Notes under the pieces: generated by a model
Databases searched by the model: none
What the model saw: the letters and a program-made list of their open reading frames with translations, nothing else
Told to the model about the DNA's origin: nothing
Translations under genes and position numbers: made by a program
Source: Nostoc linckia z4
GTDB lineage: Bacteria; Cyanobacteriota; Cyanobacteriia; Cyanobacteriales; Nostocaceae
NCBI RefSeq assembly: GCF_002608075.1
Contig: NZ_LAHA01000053.1
Coordinates: 1 to 52,954, forward strand
DNA length: 52,954 nt
Direction of reading: 5' to 3'
Shown: positions 1 to 9,300 of the stretch, piece by piece
Position numbering within the stretch: position 1 is the first letter of the stretch
Layout of the letters: each line of letters opens with the position of its first letter

Positions 1-107
1 GCAATAGTCAAAATATCAATTAACTTGTGCCGCTTCGTGCGATCTATTCTTGGATCTGACATCACAGCAAAATGGTCGGCAATGGTAATTTTAGCCTTGA
101 GTTTCAC
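1..107 (-). CDS. ISAs1-family transposase, N-terminal part (runs off left edge)
   Basis: Reading leftwards from a GTG at 105-107, the frame leaves the window after about 35 codons. The visible residues include DHFAVMSDPRIDRTKRH followed by LIDILTI, the usual N-terminal signature of ISAs1/H-repeat DDE transposases. An in-frame TAG lies five codons upstream, so the start must be close to this GTG. The gene sits directly beyond the broken 3' end of the Tn3 transposase gene and points the same way, so this IS, or a rearrangement that involved it, probably cut the Tn3 gene. Only the N-terminus is visible, so it cannot be said whether the IS is intact. Confidence 0.7.
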   Translation of the reverse strand, partial: MKLKAKITIADHFAVMSDPRIDRTKRHKLIDILTI

Positions 108-164
108 GCTTTGTTGGGGCTAGGTTCTACTTTTACTATGACTCTACCATCAATGAGCGATCGC

Positions 165-2826
165 TCAACCTCCCTGACACACGCGACCAAGCTTTTTTAG
201 TAAGCATGTACTACATTTAGATGCGTTCGCCCTGCCTAATTCCAATAATGCAAGATAAGTTGGATGTTTAAAGGGATTTTTGCTAAACCGTTTGAGAATT
301 GATTCTGTTTCAGCCGTTCCCAACTTTAAAGCAGTAGTAAACTTCACCATTTGGTCATACTGTTGACGAATCAAATCCCAGTTGATTGGGCGAGTCAGAA
401 TCGGTTGTAGATTAGGGTAAGCATCACTTTGTCCAACGTAAGGACGATATAACTTTTGTACCTTAATCCGCTTCAATCTGGGCATTAACTGAAATCCCAA
501 TAGGTGAGTAAAGGCAAACGCCACTTCACTTTGACCATGACTATCAACATAGTTTTTCTGCACATTCATATTAGTACAGTGACGTAAAACTCCTTCAATC
601 ATGGCTGCTACCTCACTACTAGAACAAGTTTTAAGTTGGGAATAGATACAGGTAGATTTCTTCTCGACGTGCCAATAAATCATGACTCCTCGACCCCCAT
701 AACGGAGATGATACTGGGTTAGAAGATTCTGATCCCATGCGCCAAAATGTTTGCTATCACTGGCGCAAGTAGTAGTTCCTTCTCCCCAAATATGAGGTAA
801 GCGAATAGAGAAGATAGCATTAATAACATCACCAATTGCACTGCGTAACTGGTCTTTGTGGATATACCGACGACGTACATAAAGTAAATCTTGATAGTTT
901 TCGCCATTAATACCTGTATTAATTCTCTTTAATCCAGTATTAGTTCCCATGCCATAAAGACACAGTAATAATCGCTTTTGTAGTGTTTCTCTGTCTATAA
1001 TCTCTCTCGCACCCATACTTGTGAAGTTACGGGTAAAATCTACTCTTAAATCCGTTTCCTTGAGAATGTCTAAAAGACTGGTATGCTCCCAAATTTTGTT
1101 AATTTCTCCCTTGAGTTGTTTAAGATTAATGGGTTCAGGTGCAGGGTCTATAGGGCTAAGTCTAATAAAACTTTGACCTTTCTTCCCGATAATAGTAACA
1201 TCTTGGTTCTTGGGCATTCCTTTATCTAATTTTTCTAGCCCCTGTGCCATTTGTTCTTGTAAGCTTGAGATAAAAGTTTCTACATCTAATGGAAGGCTTA
1301 AAGCCTGATAGTAGACTTGACGATGTTGTTCAAAATCAGTAGGTAAATTATGATCTGGATTACCATAACGAGATGCTCCTACTACCCAAATTTCTTTACA
1401 ACTGAGTCTTTCTCTCAGAGCTTGTAAAACGCTAATTTCGTAGTTAATTCGGTTGATTCTATCTTTGCCAATCAGAATCTTTTTCTAAGAGAATTTCTTT
1501 CCAACCACTTTTGAGGACTCCATCAATCGGTATAGTTTCTCCGTTGTCATAATATCGGGATTTACTTTGAGCATATTTTTTTAGTAGCTCTAATGCCTGA
1601 ATTACAGGGCGATGAATGTCATTATTAGAACAAAATTCTAAGACTTCTAATAGTTGAGGAATCAGCCGTCGATAGTGACTCGCAAAAGAAGAACGCATTA
1701 CAGTATGTACTCTTTGACGATAAGCTGTACCAGTTGCTTTATATTCAGCCACTAAATCTCTAAGAGTTTTCTGAGAAACTACAGGATATATAACTTTTTC
1801 AATAACTCCCGAAGGTTCAGCTACAGCTACTTCTGCAATGCGGAATAAAATATTAGTTTTTCCGGTTACTTCTTTAAAGTCCGAGACTAATTCTTTGTTG
1901 ATCCGCCTTTCCGCTCTTGTCCCAATTCGTTGAATAATTGACATTAGTAATTCGATGAGATTATCAGTAATCTCTTGAGCGCGTTGAACACAAAATGCTG
2001 CCATCAGAGTATAGCGAATCGCCGGGGGATGTTGTCGTAAAAGGTAAGGAGTTTCTGTAGCCGCCCGATGACGGTAGGTTTTAATTAGTTTGGGTGATAT
2101 TCCTGCAAATAAGTCAAGGGGTAAACCAATACCGCGAATCCGTTTGAGTTTTTCGATTTCAGTTAGGAAACTTTCTAAGCCAACAGGCCCCGGATCTGTT
2201 TTGAGAAAGGCAAAATCAGAAGTTTTTAGTTTCAGAGAATCCTGTTTTTCTTCTGCATTCAGAGAATGTTCTGTGATTAAGAGAATATCAATTTCAGCCA
2301 GGTTTTCTTTTGATAACACAGAAAGTGTATGATAGCAGAATTCACTTTCATACTGACTGATAGCACTACGAATCAAACGCTCAATCCTTCCTGATGTGGG
2401 CGGTTCGATTTGCAATTCTCTCCATCTTTGATAGACACTTTCAACGAGTGATTCAAACTTTTGTTCGTGAGGTAATACTTCTTTAATTAGCCAGTCGCTC
2501 ATTTCTACTGAATCTTGGACGGTAGCTACTCTAAAATTAAATAAACTACGAATTTCAACACGATACACTTTTGCGGTTCGTCCTTGCCAATCATAATCTG
2601 AGTATGAGCTTTCAGGAATTTTAAGTTGATTTGCTATGTAAGAGATAATAATTTGGGGAATAGACGATTTTTCGTCAGGAAAACAGGTAAAAATCTGAAA
2701 ATGTTTTAATAACAGAGCAAATCCAATCTGATTACCGCCGACTTTGTTTCTGACTAATTCTAATTCCGTTGGCAGAAGTGTCCAATTTTCAATTAGTTCT
2801 TCTGTGTCCCAATTTGGCTTGACCAT
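165..2826 (-). pseudogene. tnpA: Tn3-family transposase, frameshifted and 3'-truncated
   Basis: The ATG at 2824-2826 opens a 455-codon frame with the DUF4158-type N-terminus of Tn3 transposases (MVKPNWDTEELIENW, then RWRELQIEPPTSGRIERLI). It stops at 1459. Moving one base at about 1469-1474 (GATTGGC where GATGGC is expected) restores KDSDGKDRINRINYE and then continues through ALRERLSCKEIWVVGASRY into the catalytic half ending at 165. The catalytic half shows the DDE-type SDSKHFG and VDSHGQSEVAF segments. Tn3 similarity stops near 230 just after LELGRA; the last ~20 codons are foreign, and the region that normally holds the third catalytic acid is absent. Both lesions make this a dead gene. 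A programmed frameshift is unlikely because there is no slippery run. Confidence 0.88.
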
Positions 2827-3080
2827 TCATCTTCTTCCCATCGTTTGAAAGCCTGAGTATTTCTCAAGCAAGTGTATGAGAAAAGATTGTTGCACTATGA
2901 GAAATTAATCAACATTACAAACTTTAGGCTATTTGTCAAATGTTCAAAAAATATATATTTAGAAAACTTATGAATTAGGGGCAAAAAGGGGGCTAAGAGA
3001 GAAAAGTCATTCAGAGGCTAGAATCCATATATATCAAATGTTCTAGCCACAGGCTGCACCTGATGACACGAACCTTCTAT
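2827..3080. other. Leader of the Tn3 transposase
   Basis: About 250 bases between the transposase start and the stop of the next leftward gene. A GGGAAGAAG stretch just upstream of the transposase ATG can serve as its ribosome binding site and supports that start. I see no resolvase gene or convincing res site here. The rest is AT-rich. Confidence 0.4.
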
Positions 3081-3494
3081 TTACGCCGTGTCCCAAGCTC
3101 TGTTTCCTGGTTCACAGTCTTCTTCGCATCCATGTCTAGACTGTCTAGCCTGACTATCTTCACCTGGAGGATCAAGAACATCCAGACGCGATTCAATCAG
3201 AGCGATCGCTGCTGCAAGAGTTGCAATCTGATCTCTGTCTTTCCTAATTTCCCCCATTAAGCCTATCTGATTATTAGCTATACGCCGTTTCAACTCATCC
3301 ACCTCTACCTTGCTAATAGTTGGTTTAGCTTGGGTAGATTGAACAAGCAAAGGAACTGTTAGACGATTCTTCAACGCATCCAACACAAATTCTTTAAGAG
3401 AAATACGCTCATCTTGCGCTCGTGCCTTTACAGCCTCAAGTAGTTCTTTCTCGCCCTCTCCATCAAATTTGATGTTTAATTGTGGTCGGCTCAT
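3081..3494 (-). CDS. Putative ribbon-helix-helix DNA-binding protein with coiled-coil tail
   Basis: A 137-aa protein. Its N-terminus (MSRPQLNIKFDGEG, then ERISLKEFVLDALKNRL, residues ~1-46) has the strand plus two-helix pattern of Arc/CopG-type regulators. Residues ~60-110 (VDELKRRIANNQIGLMGE onward) look like a coiled coil, and the C-terminal 25 residues are polar and low in complexity. It lies between the dead Tn3 transposase and a candidate Tn3 end at 3686, so it is probably a passenger or regulator of that element. Tandem 10-bp repeats overlap its start codon, which suggests autorepression. The exact family is not recognised; the RHH call rests on the pattern only. Confidence 0.55.
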   Translation of the reverse strand: MSRPQLNIKFDGEGEKELLEAVKARAQDERISLKEFVLDALKNRLTVPLLVQSTQAKPTISKVEVDELKRRIANNQIGLMGEIRKDRDQIATLAAAIALIESRLDVLDPPGEDSQARQSRHGCEEDCEPGNRAWDTA

Positions 3495-3520
3495 GACTAG
3501 ACTTGACTAGACTTGTCTAC
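3494..3520. promoter_or_regulatory. Tandem 10-bp repeats over the start of the RHH-like gene
   Basis: TGACTAGACT occurs twice in tandem (3494-3503 and 3504-3513), followed by a partial copy, TGTCTAC (3514-3520). The array overlaps the start codon of the leftward gene at 3494. Related units (TGTCTAGAC, TGTCTAGCC) recur inside the 3' part of the same gene at 3133-3150. Short tandem repeats of this size are typical operators for RHH repressors; function is inferred. Confidence 0.5.
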
Positions 3521-3648
3521 CCAATAATAGAACAAACTGCATCCATCTGTAGGGGTTAGAGTGTTTTGTCCCATGACATGACACTACAACATCTACCCTA
3601 AAACAAGAGTCAGCTAATTACAGATGGCTTTTAGAGTGATATCAGTTT

Positions 3649-3686
3649 TGCTATCAAAATTGCCTGTCAACGCCAAAATTAACCCC
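3649..3686 (-). repeat. Candidate terminal inverted repeat of the Tn3-like element
   Basis: Read from the right, the sequence begins GGGGTTAATTTTGGCG. Tn3-family ends begin with GGGG and are about 38 bp long, and this lies outside the transposase and RHH-like genes in the correct orientation. The partner end is not in the window, so the call cannot be confirmed from this sequence. Confidence 0.3.
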
Positions 3687-3726
3687 ACTATTGAGGTAGG
3701 GATTTAGATTAGGTCAGCTAAGGAAA

Positions 3727-3754
3727 TTTTAATAGTACTATAGTACTATTAAAA
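3727..3754. promoter_or_regulatory. 28-bp perfect palindrome
   Basis: The core AATAGTACTATAGTACTATT (3731-3750) is a perfect palindrome and extends by TTTT on the left and AAAA on the right without a mismatch. It lies 125 bp upstream of the GNAT gene. It could be an operator for a dimeric repressor or a hairpin ending transcription. No nearby gene is an obvious partner. Confidence 0.6.
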
Positions 3755-3879
3755 ATGATCTAAAGTAGCTATTAATGTGGACTGGACTGCTGTAATACCA
3801 AGGGTAATCAATATAATGCAGCGCGATCCTGCCTTGGAGGTAATAAAAGCGTTGTCTTGCCCTACCTTCTAAAATTACT

Positions 3880-4344
3880 ATGGATAACAAGGTTGAGTAC
3901 AAGATTAGGCGGTTTGTGCGAGATTTACACATTAATCTGCTGTACACACTTAAAAAAGTAGAGAAAAAAGACTCTCAAGGCGAAATTGAAATAAATTATT
4001 CTTTGTATAAACGATGGAAGCTAAGAAATGAAAATCAAAAAAGTATCGCCTTTGCTTTTACAAGTATTGAAAATGTAAGCGGACAAACAAGCTTATGGGT
4101 ACATGAATTACAGGTTATCCGTGACCAAGATAAAGCTAAGGGTTTGGGTTCATATTTGCTTCGTAAAATTATTAAAAATGGTGAAAAATTAAATTTACCA
4201 GTATCCCTTTTTGCAGACCCTGGTGGTGCGGGCGGTGTTTGGTTAAACCAAGAAGAATTAACAAATTGGTACGCCAAGTATGGATTTGTAAAGGAAGGTG
4301 GAGCGATGGTTAAAAGACCTAAATTGCTTGACTCATGGTCATAA
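3880..4344 (+). CDS. GNAT-family N-acetyltransferase
   Basis: A 154-aa protein. The segment VHELQVIRDQDKAKGLGSYL (residues ~85-104) matches the GNAT core: strand 4, then an acetyl-CoA pyrophosphate-binding loop of the Q/RxxGxG/A type, here DKAKGLGSYLL. LTNWYAKYGFVKEGGAMVKR near the C-terminus is the usual GNAT ending in which a Tyr sits before a GF turn. The substrate cannot be told from sequence. The next gene, an HNH-like protein, begins about 50 bp downstream in the same direction, so the two are probably co-transcribed. A 28-bp palindrome lies upstream. Base composition is AT-rich, like the neighbouring accessory genes. Confidence 0.8.
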   Translation: MDNKVEYKIRRFVRDLHINLLYTLKKVEKKDSQGEIEINYSLYKRWKLRNENQKSIAFAFTSIENVSGQTSLWVHELQVIRDQDKAKGLGSYLLRKIIKNGEKLNLPVSLFADPGGAGGVWLNQEELTNWYAKYGFVKEGGAMVKRPKLLDSWS

Positions 4345-4394
4345 TATTCAGATGTACCACCCTACCTATATTTTTTCAATTAGTACTAAATTTT

Positions 4395-5105
4395 ATGAAA
4401 CATATCTGTTACTATTGTAATGAAATTGCAACTACTAAAGAACACACTCCACCTAAATGTTTTTTCCCGAAAAAGAAAGATTTACCCTCTGGTAGCCCTG
4501 ATTATCGAAAAAATTTAATTACAGTTCCATCCTGTGAAAAACATAATACTGGGCGTTCCAAAGATGATGAATATACAGCCGTGTCAATTATTATGCACTC
4601 TGACAACAGCGATTTAGCTTTTTCTTTGCTGATGTCTAAGTGGATAAACGTTTTAGTCAGGCAAAATGCATCACTAGGAAAGTTAATTTTCTCTAGGTCT
4701 ACACCAGTGGTAATGCCTTATATGCATGGAGACTTGTTAATTCCAGGCAAAACTTTAGCTATCGCTTACGAACGAGAACGCATTGATCAAGTGATTAAAT
4801 CTATTGCTTATGCTCTTTATTATCACGAATCAAACTATAAAGACAAGTGGAAGGGAGAGTGCATTATTAAAAGTCCAAAGTTCTTAATGCCTGATTTATC
4901 TTTAAACCCAGAGCATGATTATTTAGTTCGTTCTAGTCAAGCATTTAATGAATTAGGGCTAGAAAAGAAAGGAGGACATCCTAATATTTTTTACTATCAA
5001 ATACATAAATTTAAAGATAAAGGTTGGGCGCTAAAAATGGTTTTTTATCAAAGTATTATATTTTTTGCATTACCTTGTTCTCCAGCATCTGAATTGATAA
5101 TTTAG
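4395..5105 (+). CDS. HNH-like zinc-finger protein of unknown function
   Basis: I use the ATG at 4395 (MKHICYYCNEIATTKEHTPP), because the 20 codons upstream are hydrophobic and read like the 3' flank of the GNAT gene. The protein has 236 aa. CYYC is followed by KEHTPPKCFF and VPSCEKHNTGRSKDDEY (residues ~5-70), the arrangement of divergent HNH/treble-clef proteins: a zinc CxxC, then H and P, then C..HN with an acidic residue. The remaining ~160 residues match nothing I know. It probably forms a transcription unit with the preceding GNAT gene. Nuclease activity is possible but not shown. Confidence 0.6.
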   Translation: MKHICYYCNEIATTKEHTPPKCFFPKKKDLPSGSPDYRKNLITVPSCEKHNTGRSKDDEYTAVSIIMHSDNSDLAFSLLMSKWINVLVRQNASLGKLIFSRSTPVVMPYMHGDLLIPGKTLAIAYERERIDQVIKSIAYALYYHESNYKDKWKGECIIKSPKFLMPDLSLNPEHDYLVRSSQAFNELGLEKKGGHPNIFYYQIHKFKDKGWALKMVFYQSIIFFALPCSPASELII

Positions 5106-5369
5106 TAAAGAAAAGTACTTTTTGATTGGCTATTGATGCGTTTATTAAGGAGTTGAGGGAATGAGTAAATATCACTTTGCCCAGAGGTGGGACTAAAACC
5201 GCAACGAATATATTGAGTCAGATATGCACTGTGAGATTTGGAATGATAATAGCCAACTACTGATATGGACTGAATACTTCCCCACAGCATTGCGAGCGCT
5301 GACATTTACAAGGGTTAAATCGTTTTTGACGATTGTGTAGACTTTGGTTGTTTCACTCACTGTCTGACC

Positions 5370-5762
5370 TCATTTCAAGTAATATTTATTGATTTGTTCC
5401 CTCATATAAGCTAAAGCCGAATGAATATCTGAGAATGGTAGGCTTTCTTGTAGCACCATTAAATCCTCCACAGGCACATATAATTCACCCAAGTAGCAGC
5501 CAAGACGCAGATCAAACCACACGTCAATAATGCAGCCTTTATGCCAACCTTGCGAATAGTATTTATCGATCTGTTCCCTCATATAAGCTAGAGCCGAATG
5601 AATATCTGAGAAGGCTTGCCTTTGTTGCATCAACATTCTGTTGCGTACCGGGGCATATAATTCAGCCAAGTAGCAGCAACGCCTATCATCACGCCACACA
5701 TCAATAATGCAGCCTTTATATTTTTCCGAATGCTTTAAATCCTTAGACAGTAAATCAATCAT
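5370..5762 (-). CDS. Hypothetical protein built from two copies of a ~57-aa unit
   Basis: The ATG at 5760-5762 is chosen (MIDLLSKDLKHSEKYKGC); a GTG nine bases upstream is possible. The 130-aa protein consists of two tandem units. Each has KGCIIDVW, a D/R-rich turn, CYL.ELY.PV, and FSDIHSALAYMREQI.KYY at the end. The DNA copies are also close: 5397-5436 resembles 5573-5613, so the duplication is fairly recent. The KGC..DVW pattern followed by an amphipathic helix suggests a small alpha/beta domain. I do not recognise the family. No partner gene is adjacent. Confidence 0.6.
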   Translation of the reverse strand: MIDLLSKDLKHSEKYKGCIIDVWRDDRRCCYLAELYAPVRNRMLMQQRQAFSDIHSALAYMREQIDKYYSQGWHKGCIIDVWFDLRLGCYLGELYVPVEDLMVLQESLPFSDIHSALAYMREQINKYYLK

Positions 5763-5771
5763 GATTATCAC

Positions 5772-6006
5772 TCATTTTGTCAGACGTTACCAAGAAGACA
5801 CTGTGTTTATACTTTATACCAATTAACCGCTTTGTTTCTTTAGGATTCTCCTCAATGTGATTCAGTATGTCGCTCATATTTTGGTGTCAAAAAACTTATT
5901 ATTATGTTCTTTTACCACAAAATATACTATTTTAGAGATGTCTAATGTGTTACACAACTTAAAGTTATATTAAAGTAAAATTTAGCACAGAAGTATAGAG
6001 AAAAAT
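5772..6006. promoter_or_regulatory. Divergent intergenic region with short palindrome
   Basis: An AT-rich region between the leftward repeat-unit gene and the rightward gene at 6007. TGTGTTACACA at 5946-5956 is an 11-bp dyad (5+1+5) placed 50 bp upstream of the rightward start. A related stretch (TGTGTTACTTAAG) occurs upstream of the gene at 9992. Function unknown. Confidence 0.35.
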
Positions 6007-6288
6007 ATGAGAGATCGCTTAATGGAGAAACTGTTTAATGAGGCAGCCAGCCCAATCTTCTCTTCAAACAACTTAACTAAATATTCAGCGCTCAAACAAA
6101 GAGAAGACGAATTCAAAGCATTATTTAATATTGAACTAGTAGAATATGTTGACTCGAAGAGAGGATTTAACTTATCTCTATTTATCCGCGACTTTTTGAG
6201 CGAAGCTAAATTGCCATATAAGAGTGCCGTTCAGCAAAAATATGGAGAGCGAGCAGCGAATTTGATTGGGGAATTAATTTGTATTTGA
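6007..6288 (+). CDS. Small hypothetical protein (93 aa)
   Basis: Starts MRDRLMEKLFNEAASPIFSS. It is mostly helical in appearance and contains an RDFLSEAKLPYKSAVQQKYG segment near the end that could be a short helix-turn-helix-like region, but this is not convincing. No signal peptide or membrane segment. It is convergent with the polymerase-like gene that ends at 6367. I do not recognise the family; the coding call rests on a clean frame, an ATG after AT-rich leader DNA, and ordinary amino-acid composition. Confidence 0.5.
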   Translation: MRDRLMEKLFNEAASPIFSSNNLTKYSALKQREDEFKALFNIELVEYVDSKRGFNLSLFIRDFLSEAKLPYKSAVQQKYGERAANLIGELICI

Positions 6289-6366
6289 AAGCCATATTTT
6301 CTCAACTAAACTTAAGCATAAATAAGGATTTTAATTGATTTTTACTGGCTGAACTATTCCATAAAT

Positions 6367-9300
6367 TTAAATCAAATCTATATCCTGACTGCTAACATGG
6401 TGTCTATTATGTGATAACTCCTGTTTTCTGTGAAGTAATCGTTCCCTTTCTAAAATCATCACTTCTAGCTCACTCGCACGTTCTTCTGAAAGTGGAAATA
6501 TCTCCTCACTCGTCTGTAGATTACCTCGACAAATTGTCCGTTTACCTTCATTTCGCACAATAAAATCACCACTGGGTTGCACATAAGCAGTCCAATGGCT
6601 ACCAATTTTAAACTGCTCAATTTCATTACTTGCAGATTGATTGGCTTGTCGCTGTGCGTAGGTAGTAGCGATCGCCCCTACCAAATTATCAAACATTTCT
6701 TTACGCCAGAATTCACGCTGAGTATCTCGGAATTGTCCAGCAGTATCTAACGTTGGTTCTGATTCCGGTAATGGAACTTCTGGCAGATTGATTGATTCAG
6801 GATTAACCTTGAGGATAATACTAGAGCCATCTGGTTGCAAAGTAGCGGCAAATGTAGCACCAATTGGCAGTTTCGGACTGTCAGGAGCAAAAGTGCCTAA
6901 ATTCTTACCATCAATCTGTAATATCGGTGTACCGTTGTAACGATAAAACTCTGGATGAGATTCGGGTAACTCAAAAACTCCTACTTCCAGAGTAACGCTG
7001 CGCTTTTTCCATTGCTGACTAGCAAAGTTTTCATTAGCAAAGTGATTGTATTTGATACCCAACACTTTAATTTCATCAAACTGAAAATCCTGAAGCTGTT
7101 GACATACTTCCTCTGTAAACAGGTTATATGCCAAAGCACCAACACCTGAATCCTGACGTGATGTTGCCCAACTATGATCTGCTGGAGAAATAATTCTCAA
7201 ATCCTTGGGGATATTAAGTTCATCTAAATCGTTAATGTTTTCACCAAATTTAGCTGCTAATTTATCAACTACTTTGGGGGATAAGTCTTTCAAAGCAAAT
7301 TCAATCAAAGGTAATTGAGGATGAATCGTGGCATCAAATTTAATTCCTTTTTGTTCTAAAGATTCTTTCCATTTAATAGCACCTGCACCGAAAGGAACAC
7401 TCAAAACATAAATATCCTGTGGTAATGCAACGCTTGGCAGTTCATAATCGTGCTGAAACGAAAACGTAATTTCCATCTGTTCTGCCAGCTTTAAACAGTC
7501 TTTGCGATGCCGATCTAATTCTGGACGGGTATGTTGTGTGTGCCACAGCGCTGCTGCGCCTTCTGTGCGAGACGCTACGCATTGGCGGAGCCTGTCCGCA
7601 GGATTTACAAACCTCTCTTCTGGACTGGTGAATAATTCATCAATTTCCGCCCGATAGCTTTCGTAGAGCTTTCCTAGTTCCTCATTAAAGGCTTCCCTGT
7701 CATCTCCCACCCGTTCCTTAATTTCGTCTCTAGCTTGCTGAAACCTTGTTTTCAGTTCTTCTGCCCATTCCAAGGCATCTACAGATAGCGTCTCTTTAGG
7801 AAACAGGTAGCGAAACTCATGCCTATCTCTGCTGCGAATGCGTGTTGGTTCCCACAAAGGATTGACTACAACTTTTGCAATGACGTTGATTGAGCCGGGA
7901 GCATCCGCAGGCATGGCAAAGGAGCGATAAAGCCGTTCATCTTTCTTAAAGTCAAAAAAGTAACTGGGGTGAGACTCTGACCATTTTTTGGCATCGGCGA
8001 GCAAATTTTCCCCACCTATTTCCTTGATATCTTCCAATCTTTCTGCACTTTTGGGCGAATCTACCTCAACCTGAAGTGCCTGAAATAGGCGGTTTAGTAG
8101 CTTCCTTTGTCGTCTACCAAATCGCTCCACATTGTCACCATTTTGGGGCATCGATGACTGTACACGCCCAATATTTGTTGCTACCAGCCCTACTTTATTT
8201 TGACTGCTGGCAGCAGCAATCTCTGCTAAATTTTTGTATTTTAAGTTGCCTTCTTCATCTGTAATTTCCGTATACGCCAGCTTAGGGCGTTGTTTAACTG
8301 GCTCAAATCGTCCCGGTTCACCTGCGCGAAGAGTTTCTTGAGCAATATTAGGCAGTTTACTAGCAGGGCTGACCATTAATTGGTCGCCGTCAAAATCGGC
8401 TTGATGGTATTCCTCAGCATCCTTGGGGTGAATCCAAACTACGTTGCGAGTTTTCTTTAATTCTGGATCGTGGATGTTACTGTAGAGGCGGATGTTGTCT
8501 GAGTTGACGATGGGATAACGGGTGAGAATGACATCTCCTTCCGGTAGATGGGGTACACAGATTGTGCCACGAGTTAGGCGATCGCATGGCATTGCCATAC
8601 CCGAATTATGGTTGTATCCTCCCTTAATCGCTAAATCCCGCCATTGATTGGCTATGTAATCGGTGGCAAACTTGCGGAATTTGGGGGTTTCAATCAATTG
8701 ACCATATTTATCGCTGCGTAATAAGGAAATCCAGCGAGATTCCTGTGCTTGATTGTTAGCATTACCCTCAATTTCGTTAAAAGCTTCTTCAGATTGCTCT
8801 TGCTGCGATCGCTGTTGTTTGTCATATTGTTGGATGATATATTTTGCCAACACCAAGGGATTGCGCTGTAACTCGGCAAGTTCTCTAGCTTTTTCTTCAG
8901 TGGGTTTGCTCAAATCTTGTTTGATTGCTTCTTCTGAGTACCAAATGGTAAACTGCCAACTATTATCGTAGCTGGTAGCTTTGGCGTTACCTCGATTACC
9001 GATTACCGCTTGGGGAAACTCATAGTCACCGCAGGGGATTAAGTTTTTGAGTTCTGACTTTTTAATGCCTTTAATTGAGGAACGATCCATAATAATGTCG
9101 TAGCCTTGAGCATCAGTCAAATTCGCATCGGGTAGGAAAGTACCTTTGGATAAGAAGCTGGTTTTTGGACACTCGGAATTATCTGGTTCAGCCCAATTAC
9201 TCCTCCAGGCAAACCGAAATTGGAATGGACAATTGCCTTCTCCTCCCAATTGTTTGGCAAGTTGGGGCGAAATCTTGCCGTGACAGTCTCCTGTTTTATA

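Larger units (their letters stand above)
3495..3879. other. Gene-free stretch between transposon remnant and accessory genes
   Basis: Contains the promoter side of the RHH-like gene, a candidate Tn3 terminal repeat ending at 3686 and a 28-bp perfect palindrome at 3727-3754. No convincing coding sequence was found. Confidence 0.5.

Noticed and set aside
1459..1480. Programmed frameshift in the Tn3 transposase
   Set aside because: No slippery sequence or downstream structure; the 3' end is missing anyway.
3738..3947. Leftward 69-codon frame
   Set aside because: Runs through the palindrome and the start of the GNAT gene; composition not protein-like.
5102..5305. Leftward 67-codon frame
   Set aside because: No recognisable motif and no convincing start signals; might be an old transposase remnant but not supportable.
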